From Uloborus plumipes (lineage: Eukaryota > Arthropoda > Arachnida > Araneae > Uloboridae): a stretch of 64,000 nt of DNA. The stretch covers positions 31,542-95,541 of the forward strand of contig JAXGGA010003913.1 in assembly GCA_038373865.1 (NCBI GenBank), in the 5' to 3' direction. A model generated the notes under the pieces. That model saw only the letters and a list, made by a program, of their open reading frames with translations. It ran no database searches and was not told the DNA's origin. Positions 1-13,500 of the stretch are shown piece after piece. A program made the translations under genes and the position numbers. Positions within the stretch are counted from its first letter, which is position 1, and each line of letters starts with the position of its first letter.

Positions 1-749
1 GCAGTGCTTAATTAACCTGTATGTTTGTAGCCTTGAGCACTAATTTTTGGGGTACCAAACTTAGGTGAATTTCTTCCTTTCTTCCCTTTTTTTGTGGAAA
101 AACTACTTTAAAAATGTGTGGATTTTCTCGTAAGAGGAGTACCAAATTTTTTCAAGATCTTGGCATGATTTTGGTTTGCTTTGGCCCTGAAAAATAGAGT
201 GTTTTGATTACACTTCATTGTAAAATCTCAGAAAACACTACATTGCTGAAAAAAATGTTTGGAATGACTAAATTATTAAAAATACTCTAGATAAAAATTC
301 TGCTTCAAAGGACTAAAATATTGAAATTATGCAAAAAATTTGAAGTCCGCCGTCCCGGCAGAAGACTCAAATATCACACAAAATTAGAGTGTTTTTTTTT
401 CGTGTCTATAGAGTTTTCCTGTGCATTAATTTTCGCTATATTTGATGAAAATCATTCTTATATAATTTTGTAATAAAATTAAAAACGCTCTTTCTTACCT
501 ATTTAGCGAAACTTGAAGGGCCTGATGGAGAGCTTATATGTCATATGAGTTCAGAGTGTAATTTTTCAAGAACAAAGAATTTTGCTGTGTAATTATTTTT
601 ACTATAGTGATTTAAAAAAAATCATACATAAAAATTTAAAAACCAAAATTAAATTGCTATTTTTACTTATGTAGTGAAATTTTAAGGGCTTTGCGGGGAC
701 TAAAAAAAAAAAAAAAAAAAAAAAACGTATTAAAATTGACCCACCCTGC
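1..749. other. Intron of the BMP3-like gene (left edge)
   Basis: AT-rich DNA with homopolymer A/T runs. I see no exon, gene or defined repeat. Inferred to be intronic because the first exon seen enters in mid-codon. Confidence 0.5.
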
Positions 750-984
750 TACCGCAGAGCCAGACTAACGAAAGTCCATTTTCGTGGGAGGGCGAAATTG
801 ATTGTTGGATGCATGCAAATGATGGGACTAACGCTCTTTTAATGCTGCTAAATAATTGCGAAGGAATTTCCTTTATAGGATATAACGTTCTCATTGGTCG
901 GTTCGGAATAAGATTCTACAAACAAAGTAGTAATAAAAGGAAAATCACCATTTTTTGACTTACTTCGTTCTAGTTTGGAGGTAC
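750..984 (+). repeat. MITE copy (GTACCTCAGAAC family)
   Basis: Contains GCCAGACTAACGAAAGTCC, TGCAAATGATGGGACT, CTAAATAATTGCGAAGGA and ends GTTTGGAGGTAC. It matches 32119-32362 in the opposite orientation over its whole length. The ends of that better copy are inverted repeats. Confidence 0.65.
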
Positions 985-1303
985 AGATAGATCACCGGTA
1001 TAAAAACTCATCTTTCTAAAAGCATTTTTTGAACGTAAAAAATAATGATAAGTTCTTATTGCGGGTGTGACTGTGCTGTTGCAGCCACAGCACTTATCAA
1101 TCATTATTTTTAAATTTAAAAAAAAGAAAAGAAAATCTTTTGCATGTAAAGTTAAGAAAATTATGCTCATAATCATATAATTTCCCTTCAGCTACAGTTC
1201 TTTGCTTGAATGTCTAGCATGCTTTTGTATCATTATACTTCACGTAACAGTTGACTCTGTATGTCTCAAATTTCAAACTTAAAACGTGTGTATTCTTTTA
1301 TAG

Positions 1304-1573
1304 GAAGGTTAGGAAACGACGACATTTTGGTGTTCAACCTGACAGGCGTGCATCCCACGGAATACGTGGAGCGAGTCGACCTCCACCTGCAGTCCAAGCA
1401 CCCCCTCAGACAGAAGCAGAGGTTGGACCAGAAGAAGCTGACCATGGAGGTGGACATTTTGGACCTCACTCGCCCCCTGAGGCCGAAGATCGAGACCATC
1501 CCCTTGTCGAAGATGCATACGGGAGGATGGCAAACCCTGGACCTCACTGATAGCATCATCGCCTGTCTTGAGG
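1304..1573 (+). CDS. BMP3-like: BMP3-like exon a (propeptide)
   Basis: Acceptor TATAG ends at 1303 and donor AGG/GTGAGT begins at 1574. The exon enters with two bases of a split codon and leaves in phase 1. It encodes propeptide beta-strand/helix sequence ([25 protein letters not shown]), where GGWQTLDLT resembles the W..DLT segment of TGF-beta propeptides. The GC content and synonymous C/G use are higher than in the following exons. At least one further exon, carrying the signal peptide, must lie upstream of the window; none is visible in 1-1303. Confidence 0.85.
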
Positions 1574-4500
1574 GTGAGTTCAATCGTATTTGCACAGTTG
1601 GAGCAGATTACGCCGCCTGGACATTAGTGGAAATCGTTCTCATTAAGTAATATTCGTAACGGCTGTTGCATTTGATTTCCAATTCTGAAGCATTTAACCC
1701 TTCTCTTCGTACTTTGTCTTCACTGTCAAAAATGAATGTTGTTATTCCAGTAAAACACAGCTAATTTTACAATAATAAACTGTGAAATTGTTACCTTTAC
1801 AGAATTAAACTATAAAATAGCTAATTTAATAGTTTAGTACCGTGCATTTAACAGTTTAGTACCGTGCCGTAAACTGGAACCTCTGCTACCAGTATTATAC
1901 TGTCGTTTTTACAGTACAACGCAGATAAATTTTACGGCAATAAACTGTAAAATTGCTAACTTTACAGTAAGAGACTGAAAAATTGCTAGTTTTACAGTTT
2001 AAATCATTTTAAATTGGAACCTCGGCTGCTAGTATTATACTGTAAAAACAACAGCTCATTTTTTGCAGTGTTGATATTATCTTTTGTAAGTTAAAATGCT
2101 AAGATTATACTAAGACGACAAAATAAGCTTTATAAATCCTGTTTAGTTTTTAGCTTCAAAAGGAAATTAGTTTTCGAATTTGAAACCAAAGATATAACAT
2201 TGGTGATCAATCACATATTGACAATAATTAATAGGGCGTCAAATGGGATACATAATACCCCACTTTAACACATTATATGGAATGGATATTTTTCGCCAGA
2301 CAACCAGTAATCATGCAATAAGAAAAATCACGGTATCTTCTTCATGTATCAGTTCTTTCAACATTGTTTACTTTTAATATGATCAGCTGTAATTACTGTA
2401 GTAATAGGTGGTTAGAGAAGTGAGTGGTTATATTATTTATTTGAATCTTCAGGTTTATTTCCAGGTCTACTTTGAACATACCTGGATGACATCATTGAAG
2501 ATTATTTAATTCATGACGTCCATATTCTTGCTTTTATTTCAAAAAAGAAACAAGAAACAAGTAGGGAAAAACCTAATTCTTTTTGATGTTTTTTTGTACA
2601 TTTTAATTGAAAAAATACTGCCCCCCCCCCAAGTCTTAACCTTTTTCTTCTACAGATGTTCGTGTCTTTGAACCTTTCACTTCACTTGCCCTTTAAAAGA
2701 AATTTAACGGTAAAAGTACTCTGCAAATAAAGGATTGTTGTTTTTACAGTATAATACTGGCAGCCGAAGTTCCAATTTAAAACCGTTAAATTTCACAGTA
2801 ATAAACTGTAAAACTAGCAATTTTACAGTTTCGTACGGTAAAAAGTAGAAATTTTGCAGTTTATTGCCGTAAAATTTAGCTGTGGTATACTATAAAAACA
2901 GCAGTATAATATCGGCAGCAGAGGTTCCAGTTTAAAACTAAAATGCACGGTAATAATCTGTAAAATTAGCAATTTTGCAGTTTAGTACTGTAAAAGCAAA
3001 ATTTTTATAGTTTATTACTGTAAAATTAGTAATTTTTACAGTATATTACTATGAAGTTAGTTGTATCATACTGTAAAAACAGCATTCATTTTTTAGAGAT
3101 TTAGTAGAATTTTTATAGTTTATTACTGTAAAATTAGTAATTTTTACAGTATATTACTATGAAGTTAGTTGTATTATAATGTAAAAATAGCATTCATTTT
3201 TTACAGCATAAAAATTCTATCCCTTAAAAATAAAAACCATAGCCATAAATTATATAAAACAGTATAAGCGTTGGGAGAGAAGGCAGCGATTTCTAGAAAA
3301 CGTTAGGTGACGGAAGAAGCCATATTTGAATTCAGGAGGTCACGTTTTTTTCTCAGAATCGGTAGAAATTGCTTCAGAAGCAATTTTCATGTCGTACAGT
3401 GAAACCGATCGACATAAATTGCAAGTACTTGCCACGATTCCTCCAAGTATGGTTCGGAGCAAGTTTAGAAGCAAACTTTTGATTTATCTCAATGTAATCC
3501 ATCATCAGACAAAAAGGATAGTCTGTCAGATTCAATCTCCTAGTGTTCACAGTTGATCTCTACCCCTCTTTTGATTCCTCTTCAATTGTATGATTTACTT
3601 TCCATAGTTTAAGTGCGTCCTGAGCACGTGGAGGATCATCGCCGACGTAAGAACAGTAAGCATCTTTAAACTGGATCTAATGGTTTTTCTAATAGTCTTG
3701 TGAAGACAGACAACAACTTCCCAATTACAGAATGTTTCATTTTTCAAAATTTCGAGCTAAATGACACTGCACAGCAAAAAAGGACCTTCACAGTGATCCT
3801 GACATCATTTTTGCCAATTAAGTAAAATGATCCCATGAATCCAAAACTGACCAACTTTTCTCAACGTCCATTATTTCAGAAATATAACTTCCAATTTTTT
3901 TTTTACAATTTTTGACAGTTTTATAGCTACTGTTTTTATGTAATGGGTAAGGGACCTTTTTATTAACCATTAGCATTCTTCTACAGAGCTAGAGAGTGAA
4001 ATGTTCAAAAGTTGGAACATTTGCAGCAAGCTTTTAGATTTGTGGGTGTATTTCTCCAAGAATATTTTATAAATCATCAAAAATCATTTTTATTTTTTCT
4101 AGGGTTCAGTTTACAATTTTTTCAGATTTTTCGGTGTAAAACCAGAGAATCAAACTCGTTTCTATTAACCACATGTTCGAAAAAAATTTCCGCTTAAACT
4201 TAGGGAGTCATTTTACATAAGAACTAGAGATGGACCGAAGCTTCAGTCAAGCCGAAGCTGATGAGGTATGATTCGGCCGCTTTGGCCTACAATAATTTAC
4301 GTTGCGAATTTTCATTTTACAAATATAGGGCCATTCCATGAAAACTTAAACCACAATGAAAAACATTTTTTCTCGTAAAAATTAAATTTGTACTGATTGA
4401 TATTGAAGAAAAAATTATCAAAGTATAGAGCATTTTACTCATAAAATGTTCAGGAATGAGTCCGTGGTAGTCTGGACTTAACGAACTCTGTCTTAAACAA

Positions 4501-7500
4501 CGTCAAAATCGAAGCTCCAAGGTCACAAGAAATTAAAATTTCCTTCGGTCTTTACAGATTTCGGTTCATTTTAAAGTCAGTCCAAACAAGTGTCCAACCT
4601 ACAACCGCTACAGCATAATTAAATAAAAATCTTTTTTTTTTTTTTTTTTTTTTTTTTTCAGGAGAAGCTGAGCAACACCATTTGGTTGGCGTGGCAATAA
4701 GAAGCCGCGACAACACAGACACTGGCGATATGATTTCCCAACCCTTTTTAGTCCTCTTCTCAGAAGATGATGATCATTTAAATATTGAAGAGTTAGACAG
4801 GAAAGTTGACACTGCAGGCCAAAGGTTAAAACGAGAGGTAATTATGATCAACTTCAAATTACTGAAACTATGCTATAAATGTAGTCATACTATGTTGAAG
4901 ATGATCCCATTGTGAGCACTTCGACGAGTGATACAACTTTGACGAACATGGTCCAACTGCGCAGAATCATACTGTAACGACAGTAACATAGGCATTTTGG
5001 AAACATATTTTAATTTTTACTGTTTTCAAAACTTAAAACTGTAAACAAAATTTCAAACGTAAAGTAAGTTATCACATTTACTTCGCAGTTTTTTATTCTT
5101 TATGATGCTGATAGTATAAACTTTTCGGTATTTATTCCTCACTAGATTTTTTCCTCTAATATAAGTGACCGATTTATGCGATACTGATTCTTTAAACTTG
5201 GAGAAAATTAACCTCAAAATACGGCTAAACCTTAGTTGACACTTAAACGGTAAAACAGTAAGTTTTAAAAGGTGCCCCAACATTTACGCAAGGTTTGAAT
5301 AACATATATATATATAAAGACAACACTTTTTCCTTCTGTTGTATTTTTGTTTAATTTTGCTGATTTAAACTTTATTTTAATACTACGCCTCGAACAGAGC
5401 TCATCTGAATGAGTTTTAGTGACGGCACCTCTTTCCCAATGGACACTCTGGGTACATGCCCAGGGCCTCGCAATCGATAGGAGCTCCCAGTTTTGGATAT
5501 CGACTAATTATTTCAACATCGAAAAGAAATGGCATACTGGAAAAACGTATTTAAATTGTCACATTTAGTGTGACTGTAAAGAAATAAAAATAGATCTGGG
5601 ATATTGCTTGTGTGCTTCCTTTTCTATTTTTACAAAATTTTTGCTCTGTCAAGGTTATAGGAGCCTCATGATCCTCATGTGCCCAGAGCTTCAATAGGTT
5701 AAAGACGGCCCTGGAGGCACTGTAAAGTATTTCTTAGCTATAGTTCCGAAGCTACCCGGTATTGGTGTATCAGAGAACAAACTTGAGTCACTTCTCACTT
5801 GTTGTGTTCTTTTTTGAGCTTTCTTTGAACTTTTAACTGTATTTTGCCTTGTCATTGAAAATAAAAAACAAATGTAACTTGATACTTGCTATATTGCCGT
5901 CTTCCAAAATCTGCTGACGGTAGAACATGATTATATTACGCAATACACTGCCAACTCAGTTATTCCATCCATGGACTGCAGTTTCGCGCTAATTATACAC
6001 TCATCAGCATGGAATAGGAAAGTAACCAAGTTGGAGGCATAAACCCTCTTATAGAGCAAAGGGAGCCAAAAAAAAAAAAAAAAAAAATACAACTGGTAGC
6101 TAATGTGAAATTAGAATACCAGCGAGAGACCGCACATTGGTACGGTACAACTCATAAATTTTAAGGAAGAGCTCGAGTGTAAAGCAATAAGTAACCAAAT
6201 TTCACATTGGATATCAGTTTTTTTTTGGCTCTCTTTGCTCTATAAGAAAATTTCTGCGTCCAACTTGGTTACTTTGTTATTATGAGCTAATGAGTACGTA
6301 ATTAGCACGGAACCGCAGTCCATGGATGGAACAACCGAGTTGGCGGTGTATTGCATGTTTCTGCCTTAGCCATGGCTTAGGGGGCGGTTACTTACTGCTT
6401 TATAATTATGTTATTTTCTATAACTATCTCAGGTGTTGGACAACGAATTGCCAGACTATCCTTCAGAGGGGGTGGACGGGTCTCTTGTCGAAGTTCAGGC
6501 CCGGATGAAGTACAAGTCTCTGGACTCTTCCGTTATTCCTCGACCAGAGGCGAGGAAGGTGTCCAAGTCCGAGATGAACAAGCACAAAAAAAGACGACGT
6601 CGGAGGAGAAGGAAAGACAGGCGTTTGCCATATGCCTGGGGCAAAGGTAAAGAAGGCATAAGTGGCTCATCAGTCATAACTATTTAAGTGAATGAGTTAC
6701 ATTTTTTGTGCAGTAATTCAAATATTGCTCTTTGCATAAATTATAATAATTGATTTAACTTACACAATTTCCTCCAATAAATTTTAAAATTGTTTTTAAA
6801 GCTACTTTAATTAATACTAGTACAGAAGAGATAAATTTTAGTGCAAAAATTCAAGAGCTATTTACTATGATGATGGGCAATGCACGCATGTTATAAAGCT
6901 CCTTACACTATTATTTTTGCTGCAATATTGCACACTTAACCAGATCAAATTTATTTATAGCAATACGACAAAAAATAAATAAATAAATAAATAAAAAAAG
7001 TCGCAATCCAAGTTTTCAGTCCAAGTTTTAATTACATTATCTCTACTAATAATAAAGCTGAAGGTTTGTCTGTCTTTCTTTCTTTCTGTCTGTTACGCGC
7101 TTAGCGCCAAAACCGTTCGGTCGATTTTCATGCCACTTGGCACAAAATTAGTTTGTAGCATGTAGTTTTGCACCTCGAAGCGAATTTTCGAACATTCCAT
7201 TTCGTTCTTTTTCTATTCGAATTCTTAGCGGAAATTCGATAAAATAGGGAAGAAATATTTCACACACATTTTCAAGTCTTATGTCATTCGAAAGCTTGAA
7301 ATTTTCTGCACAAAATGAAGTTTTTTCGAAGTTTCTACGATTATCAGGAGAGCTGTAACAATTGTTTTTAGAATCCCGAAATTCAAGGCTTACCTTCAGT
7401 AAAGCAAGCCAAACGATTCTAAAATGGTTGAGCTCTAGAATAAAATTTGTTTGAAAAGAGAGATAAAATGAATTATTTTATCAACGGAAATCAACTTTTC

Positions 7501-10500
7501 ATGTTGTTACTATGGTTACGTGTTCATACTTATTTTTGTTTCGTTCTTTTTCCAGGGTTGCCAGCGTCAATCTTCGTAGGCTACGGCCAGACGTAGTATT
7601 TTTGATTCTACGGTAGTATTTTTTCGGCCCAAATAAGGAGCGTAGTATTTTTCTGGCAACCCTGTTTCCAATACACTAATGACTTAATTAAAAGATTTGG
7701 CGGATTTTTTTTTTTTTTTCATTTTCATAGATTTCGCATTTCAGCAACATTGATTTTGGCAACGTTTGGAAACAGTAGTATTTTGTAATTTTTTTTTAGA
7801 GGAGGCGTAGTATTTTTTGTTCCAATTCTCTGGCAACCCTGTCTTTTTCCCGGTGAAGATGCTTTGGGACCCTGCTTGGCGCGTTTTCAAAAAGTCAACT
7901 ACGCAAAATAGCTAGGGTTACCACGCTTGGCGCGCCTATCGTTCATTTAGCGAGAAAAGGGTACCTAAAGCACAGATTAACGAAATATCGTATCAATTGC
8001 GATATTGCATCGTTTTTTTAAAGTGTTTCATTTCGGAAAATGTATTGTTTTGATTTTTAAGCTAGGAAAGAAAACTTTCTTCTTCTTTTAAACTTTGGTA
8101 AGATTTCTGTTGGTTCCTGTTATCAACAAAATTGTTCTTATTTTCTCTTTTGGCTTATTTTTGTCCATCTCCCTTGGGGTTGCATTCGAATGTTCCAAGG
8201 GGGTGTTTTACCCCATTTATCGGGTAAATCAGTGTTTTCAATGCAAGGTGATATGAATTGGTTAACAAAAGTGATATGAATTGGCGCGACCACTTGGCGA
8301 TATATCGCCAAGCTTTTGATCGCCAAGTATTTGACGCCAATTGGCGAAAAAATTTTTTTTTTTTGATTTAGGTTCAATTTGGCGCTGTTGGCGATATTTT
8401 GCGAAAAATCCACTGAATGATGTTAAAATCGACGATATTTAGGAGATTAATCATTGTAAAACATTTTTTTGCATTGTTTCGTAGCAAACTAGGGATACAA
8501 ATGTTTGAATTGTTATCTTGCTCACTCCAAGCACTATTTTAGCACTTAAGGCATCTACTAAGAAATTTACACGTAAAATTAAGTAGTGTGGGGTCCATAT
8601 CAGATCTTTATATCACTTTGAAGGAATTATAGTTGAATAAAACTAAAATAGAGCATTTTTTCTGCTATATCAATTATTTTACAAATGAACTTTTAATTTT
8701 ATACCACGGGCAAAGCCGTGCGGGTACCGCTAGTGTTTCTCATAAACCAGAAGAAGTGGGGATTCAACCGACCGCTCTTCTGATCACCTAAATGCCTAGC
8801 CCGTACACTGAAAAATGAATGTTGTTTTTACAGCATAATACAGATAATTTTATAGTAATAAATTGTAAAAAATGCTAATTTTACAATAATAAAGTAAAAT
8901 TTCTACTTTTACAGTACTAAACTGTAAAATTGCTGATTTTAGTTGTTTTCCGTGCATTTTACAATTTTAAACTGGAACATCTGTGCGAGTATTATACTGT
9001 TGTTTTTACCGTATAATACAGCTAAATTTTGCGGCGACAAACTGTAAAATTTCTAACTTTACAGTAAGTAACTCTAAAATTGCTAGGTTTTCAGTTTATT
9101 ACTGTGTACAGTTTTAAATTGCAACCTCGGCTGCCAGCATTATACTGTAAAAACAACAGTTTTTTGCAGTGTATCTAGTCGTATGAAAAAAATATTAGAT
9201 ACACTTTTTTAAACCCTATTTTACTTTCTCCTTCTCGAAAAACAGCTTTAAATGTGTCGAAACGGATTTAGTACTTGAAGTTCTGTACTATTATGCTCCT
9301 CTTCTTTTTTGTTATTTCCTGCTAGTAACTTCCCGGTTTAACCTTTAAGAATGTTTATTTTTCAATTGTTAAAAGTACCTTTAAGAGATTTTCTTCTCAC
9401 AGACTTACATTTTTATCCATTTTTCACCTCCGAAGAAAAATGAATCGGTTGCTTTAAAATGTAAAAGTGTGATCGACTATCGATTTAGCATCATTAAAGG
9501 AACTTTAATGATCATTTAATGATCAGTTAAAAGCTTTTTTTCTTCAAGAAAACGAATACTGAATGTTTAAAAGGATTTTAAAAGTCCCTCTGTCACACAA
9601 GAAGGAAATAATGAGGTGACAGTCGAGTTCTATAAGTTCTATTCTTATTTTTAAAAATCCTTTGATTGAGATTTGTAAAATAAAAAGTTAGTAGAACATG
9701 TTTTAACTATTCATTTCGGTAGCTTTTTTCTTTTTTTAACTTTTGAAGTGGTAAAGCGAAATTTGGAGCTACGTGAAATGAAAAAGGGTGCTTTTGATGA
9801 CAATACTTTTGTTACTTTAATATTTCTAAAAATTTACGTCTTCTATAAAAAAAAATATTGTGTATGTTTTAATTTCATTAAAGTATTAACCCCTTAAAAG
9901 TACGAGCTTTTCCGAAAAAGGCGAGCAACAAATGATCGATTTTCTTTAGAAAATTAATATATAAGTATAGTGCAAGTTATCTTTCTTTAGTTCTATAATT
10001 TTAGCTAAGGGAGGGAGTGACTAAAAAGTGTGGGTGGGTTGGAGAGTTTAGTGAAAGATATAAAATATTATTGTTCAAGCACATCTGCGCTCAGACTATA
10101 CTTCAATGCTCCATGATTGCGTGTTTATTTTGAATTTTAAATCAATAAAACCAAACTAAGTCAAATAATCATATTTATATTCATATGGATATCTATAAAC
10201 TCTTTGAATGCCTTTTGTGACGAGGGTCGGGAAAGTTGGTGACACTCCACGACAAATGTCCAAACTAGAACAGAAACTGTTTTGAGAAGTAGTTGAATGA
10301 TATCAGGCAATTCCATCGTTACAGACGTAACAATCGCAGACTTTGAACACAAATAATTCTGGTTTGGGCTGATGAAAGTCTTCAATTTTTTTTCCTGTAG
10401 TGTAACTTGATGATGTTTATGCTACATTAAATTTGCGTGCAGATTGCTTAATTACAAAAAAATACAGAAATTAGAAAACTGCCTGTTACAGACGTAATTC

Positions 10501-13500
10501 ACAAAACAGCAAAAACTCGTCTATGTCATACAACTTACAATATTCCTCTGAATTATACGGAAATTTTAAACTTTTTTTTTAAATATGTATTCTAGAGACT
10601 TCAAGCTTTCTAAAACCATAAAGATTGTGTGGATTTTGACTGCCTAATTTGTGAAAAAAATTCATAAACTTGTTACGGACGAAACAAAGTGGTGTTACAG
10701 ACGTAACATCTCTGATTTGAAAGTAGAAAACAGTATTTTAAAGCAGGAATAAACAAAGATTTTTGTGCTAAAACAATACAGTAGCATTAATTAACACATT
10801 ATTTGAATATTTTAAGTTATACTGTAACAGTTTTAGAAAATTTGGGTAAGTCTTGGGGAGTTGAGAGCATATGCCGATATGTCAATATGTAACAATAAAT
10901 TAATGCATCTTAAGACAATTATTTCCAAGAAAGATTGACACAAGAAAAGTTTAGAAGGGCCTTCACACAAATTTATTTATTTGTGTTCTTAAAATTAATG
11001 CATAATGGGGCTGCTACATAAAAAAAAAACGGGAAAAGTAAATTCCTCCCTGGAATCAATGATTGGTCTTAGGAGAACTTAAAAAGTTGAAAATGTTGGA
11101 TGATATAGCAGAATACTAGTACCAATTATACTGCTCGACATTGAAAATGCAACACCAAGAAGGAGTGGTCAGAAATTGATGAAATTTGGTAAGAAGACAG
11201 AGACAGCATGGAACAATAAGTGATATTTATTTCAAAATAAATAAGCAAAATTTAGAGCGAGGACGGCGTCGGCTCAGTAAGAAGTAGGACCACCGCGGAC
11301 AGCGATGCACGAAGAAACACGTCTAGGCATGGAGTCAATAAGCCTGCGGATGGTGTCCTGAGGGATGGCACTCCATTCCCTTTCAACCATTTGCCACAGT
11401 TCGTCCTCCGAACGGGGCAGTGACAGGTTCTGCAAACGGCGTCCAATCACGTCCCACACATGTTCGATTGGTGACAAGTCAGGAGAGTATGGTGGCCAGG
11501 AAAGCATCTGTACACCTCGTAGAGCATGTTGGCTGATTCGAGCACTGTGAGGCCGGGCGTTATCCTGTTGAAAAATTGCGTTTGGCAGACCCTGAAGGTA
11601 GGGGATTGCCACTGGCCGCAGTACATTATCTACATATCGTTGGGCCGTCATAGTGCCCCGAATACGAACTAGAGGTGATACGGAATTGTATGCAATAGCG
11701 CCCCAAACCATTATGCCATGTTGTCGCGCTGTGGGGCGTTCCACAGTTACTGCCGGATTCGATCTTTCTCCACGTCGACGCCACACACGTATGCGATGAC
11801 TATCGCTGGACAAACAGAAGCGGGATTCATCTGAGAACACTACGGTTTGCCATTCTGCCATCCACGTCGCTCTGGTCCGGCACCATTCCAAACGTTGGAG
11901 TCTGTGCTGTGAGGTCAATGGCAGTCTTCTTAGCGGGCGCCGTGATTGCAGGCCACGTGCAACCAGTCGACGGGAAATGGTTCTGGTCGACACAGGAACA
12001 TCCAGGGTACCTTGCACGTGCTGCAGAATCGACGTATAAGTGACTTGCGGGTCCGCCACAGCTTGTCGGTGAATCCGTCGATCCAAGCGGTCTGACGTCA
12101 CTCTGGCTGCACCTGCACCCCTCAATGTGGCTACATTTCCTCTTTCCAACCATCTCCGACACAGCCGATGCACAGTGCTTGCATCCATGTGGATATCAGC
12201 TGCAATTTGACGTATGGACCAACCTCCCCTTCTCAGTCCGATCACCATACCCCTTGTAAAGTCGTCTATATGCTGGAAGTGTCTTCGTTGAGGACGGCGT
12301 GGCATTTCCTCCTATCACACGTATCCTTCAAGACAAAAACCAAATTTCTCCGATAATTAGTATGGCAGAAAAACCAACATGAACATAGCCCACTTTTCAA
12401 CTTCATTCTCTTATATCTTACTTCACCTGCGTCGGAGAGCTGCGCATTTCATATCATTTGCATAACTCAGTGACGTGCGTCTACGGTAAAATTTGCATGA
12501 ATTTCTGACCACTCCTTCTTGGTATTGCATTTTCAATGTCGAGCAGTGTAGTAACGAAAACTGAATTTACTGCAGCATTTGAAGGAAAACAAAATCTTAC
12601 ATTGAAAGGAACGTATGTGTATTTTATTAATCTTAAGTAATACATTTCAATTACATGCCGACATAATTAAAAATTTCAAAATCAGAATACCAGAAACTTT
12701 AGTACTCGTACCATATTATGCTTTTTACATGTATTGCACATCCTGTGCTTTTTACCTATTTAATTGGAAATTTACTTTTGCTACGGACGTAACATAGAGC
12801 CATTTGTTATGTCCGAAATGTTACGTCTGTAACAGCATTAATTTAAAAACTAAATCAGTTGCAATATTTTTAACTATGATGGGCGATTACTCTAAGAATT
12901 TGCCAAAAGGACCATTAAGGGTTTTTTTTAATTTTGATTTTTTAGGACGTAATGACAACTTTTGCTTCTTTTTTGTTACAGACGTAACATCAAACTTCTT
13001 TTTTTCAAACTTCAATTACACCATTTAGATCAATTCAAAAGAAATTAATGAATGCATATTATTATAGTACCATCTTAGTAGTTAAAATTGTGCTACAAGT
13101 AGTTATTTTTGTTTTCATTTTTCGATGAGAAATATGCATTTGAAAATGTGTTCTTTTTTCTGATTTTTTACAAGTTCGTGAATATCGTACTTCCAACTAA
13201 GAAAACAAGTATTATTCTAGCTCTCACCAAAAAACCAATGCAGGATTCTTAAAATATACATCTTAAGCTTTAAAATGATGTATAACATAGCAACATAACT
13301 TCAATACGAATTTTTGACCAATTGGTTTCACTTTTCATGGAATGGCCCTATATTTAAATATTCCGCCAATCAAATGGGGGTCCACGTATAATTTAAAAAA
13401 CAGTGAAGTATATGCGAACATAATACGCTATACTTCTTGAATTCAGAGAAATTTTCCTCTTTTATTCCCCCCCCCCCAAGTGACAAGCCTTGATATTATT

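Larger units (their letters stand above)
10160..13348. repeat. Repeat with GTTACAGACGTAAC words, interrupted by the Tc1 element
   Basis: The 14-bp word GTTACAGACGTAAC or its complement occurs intact at 10318, 10694, 12820 and 12975. Close variants are at 10485, 10672, 12781 and 12805. Both sides of the Tc1 insertion carry them, so one older element was split. The right end (TTTTCATGGAATGGCCC, ends 13348) looks like a transposon terminus; the left end is not found. Confidence 0.55.

Noticed and set aside
1251..1595. Overlapping frames on both strands at the first BMP3-like exon
   Set aside because: Shadow frames; only the frame with consistent splice phases and propeptide motifs is kept.
11252..12356. 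Small frames overlapping the Tc1 transposase
   Set aside because: Shadows in other frames of the 343-codon transposase.
4328..13348. One 9-kb transposon spanning BMP3-like exons
   Set aside because: It would have to contain ancestral exons that splice in frame with exons outside; interiors next to the two ends are unlike.
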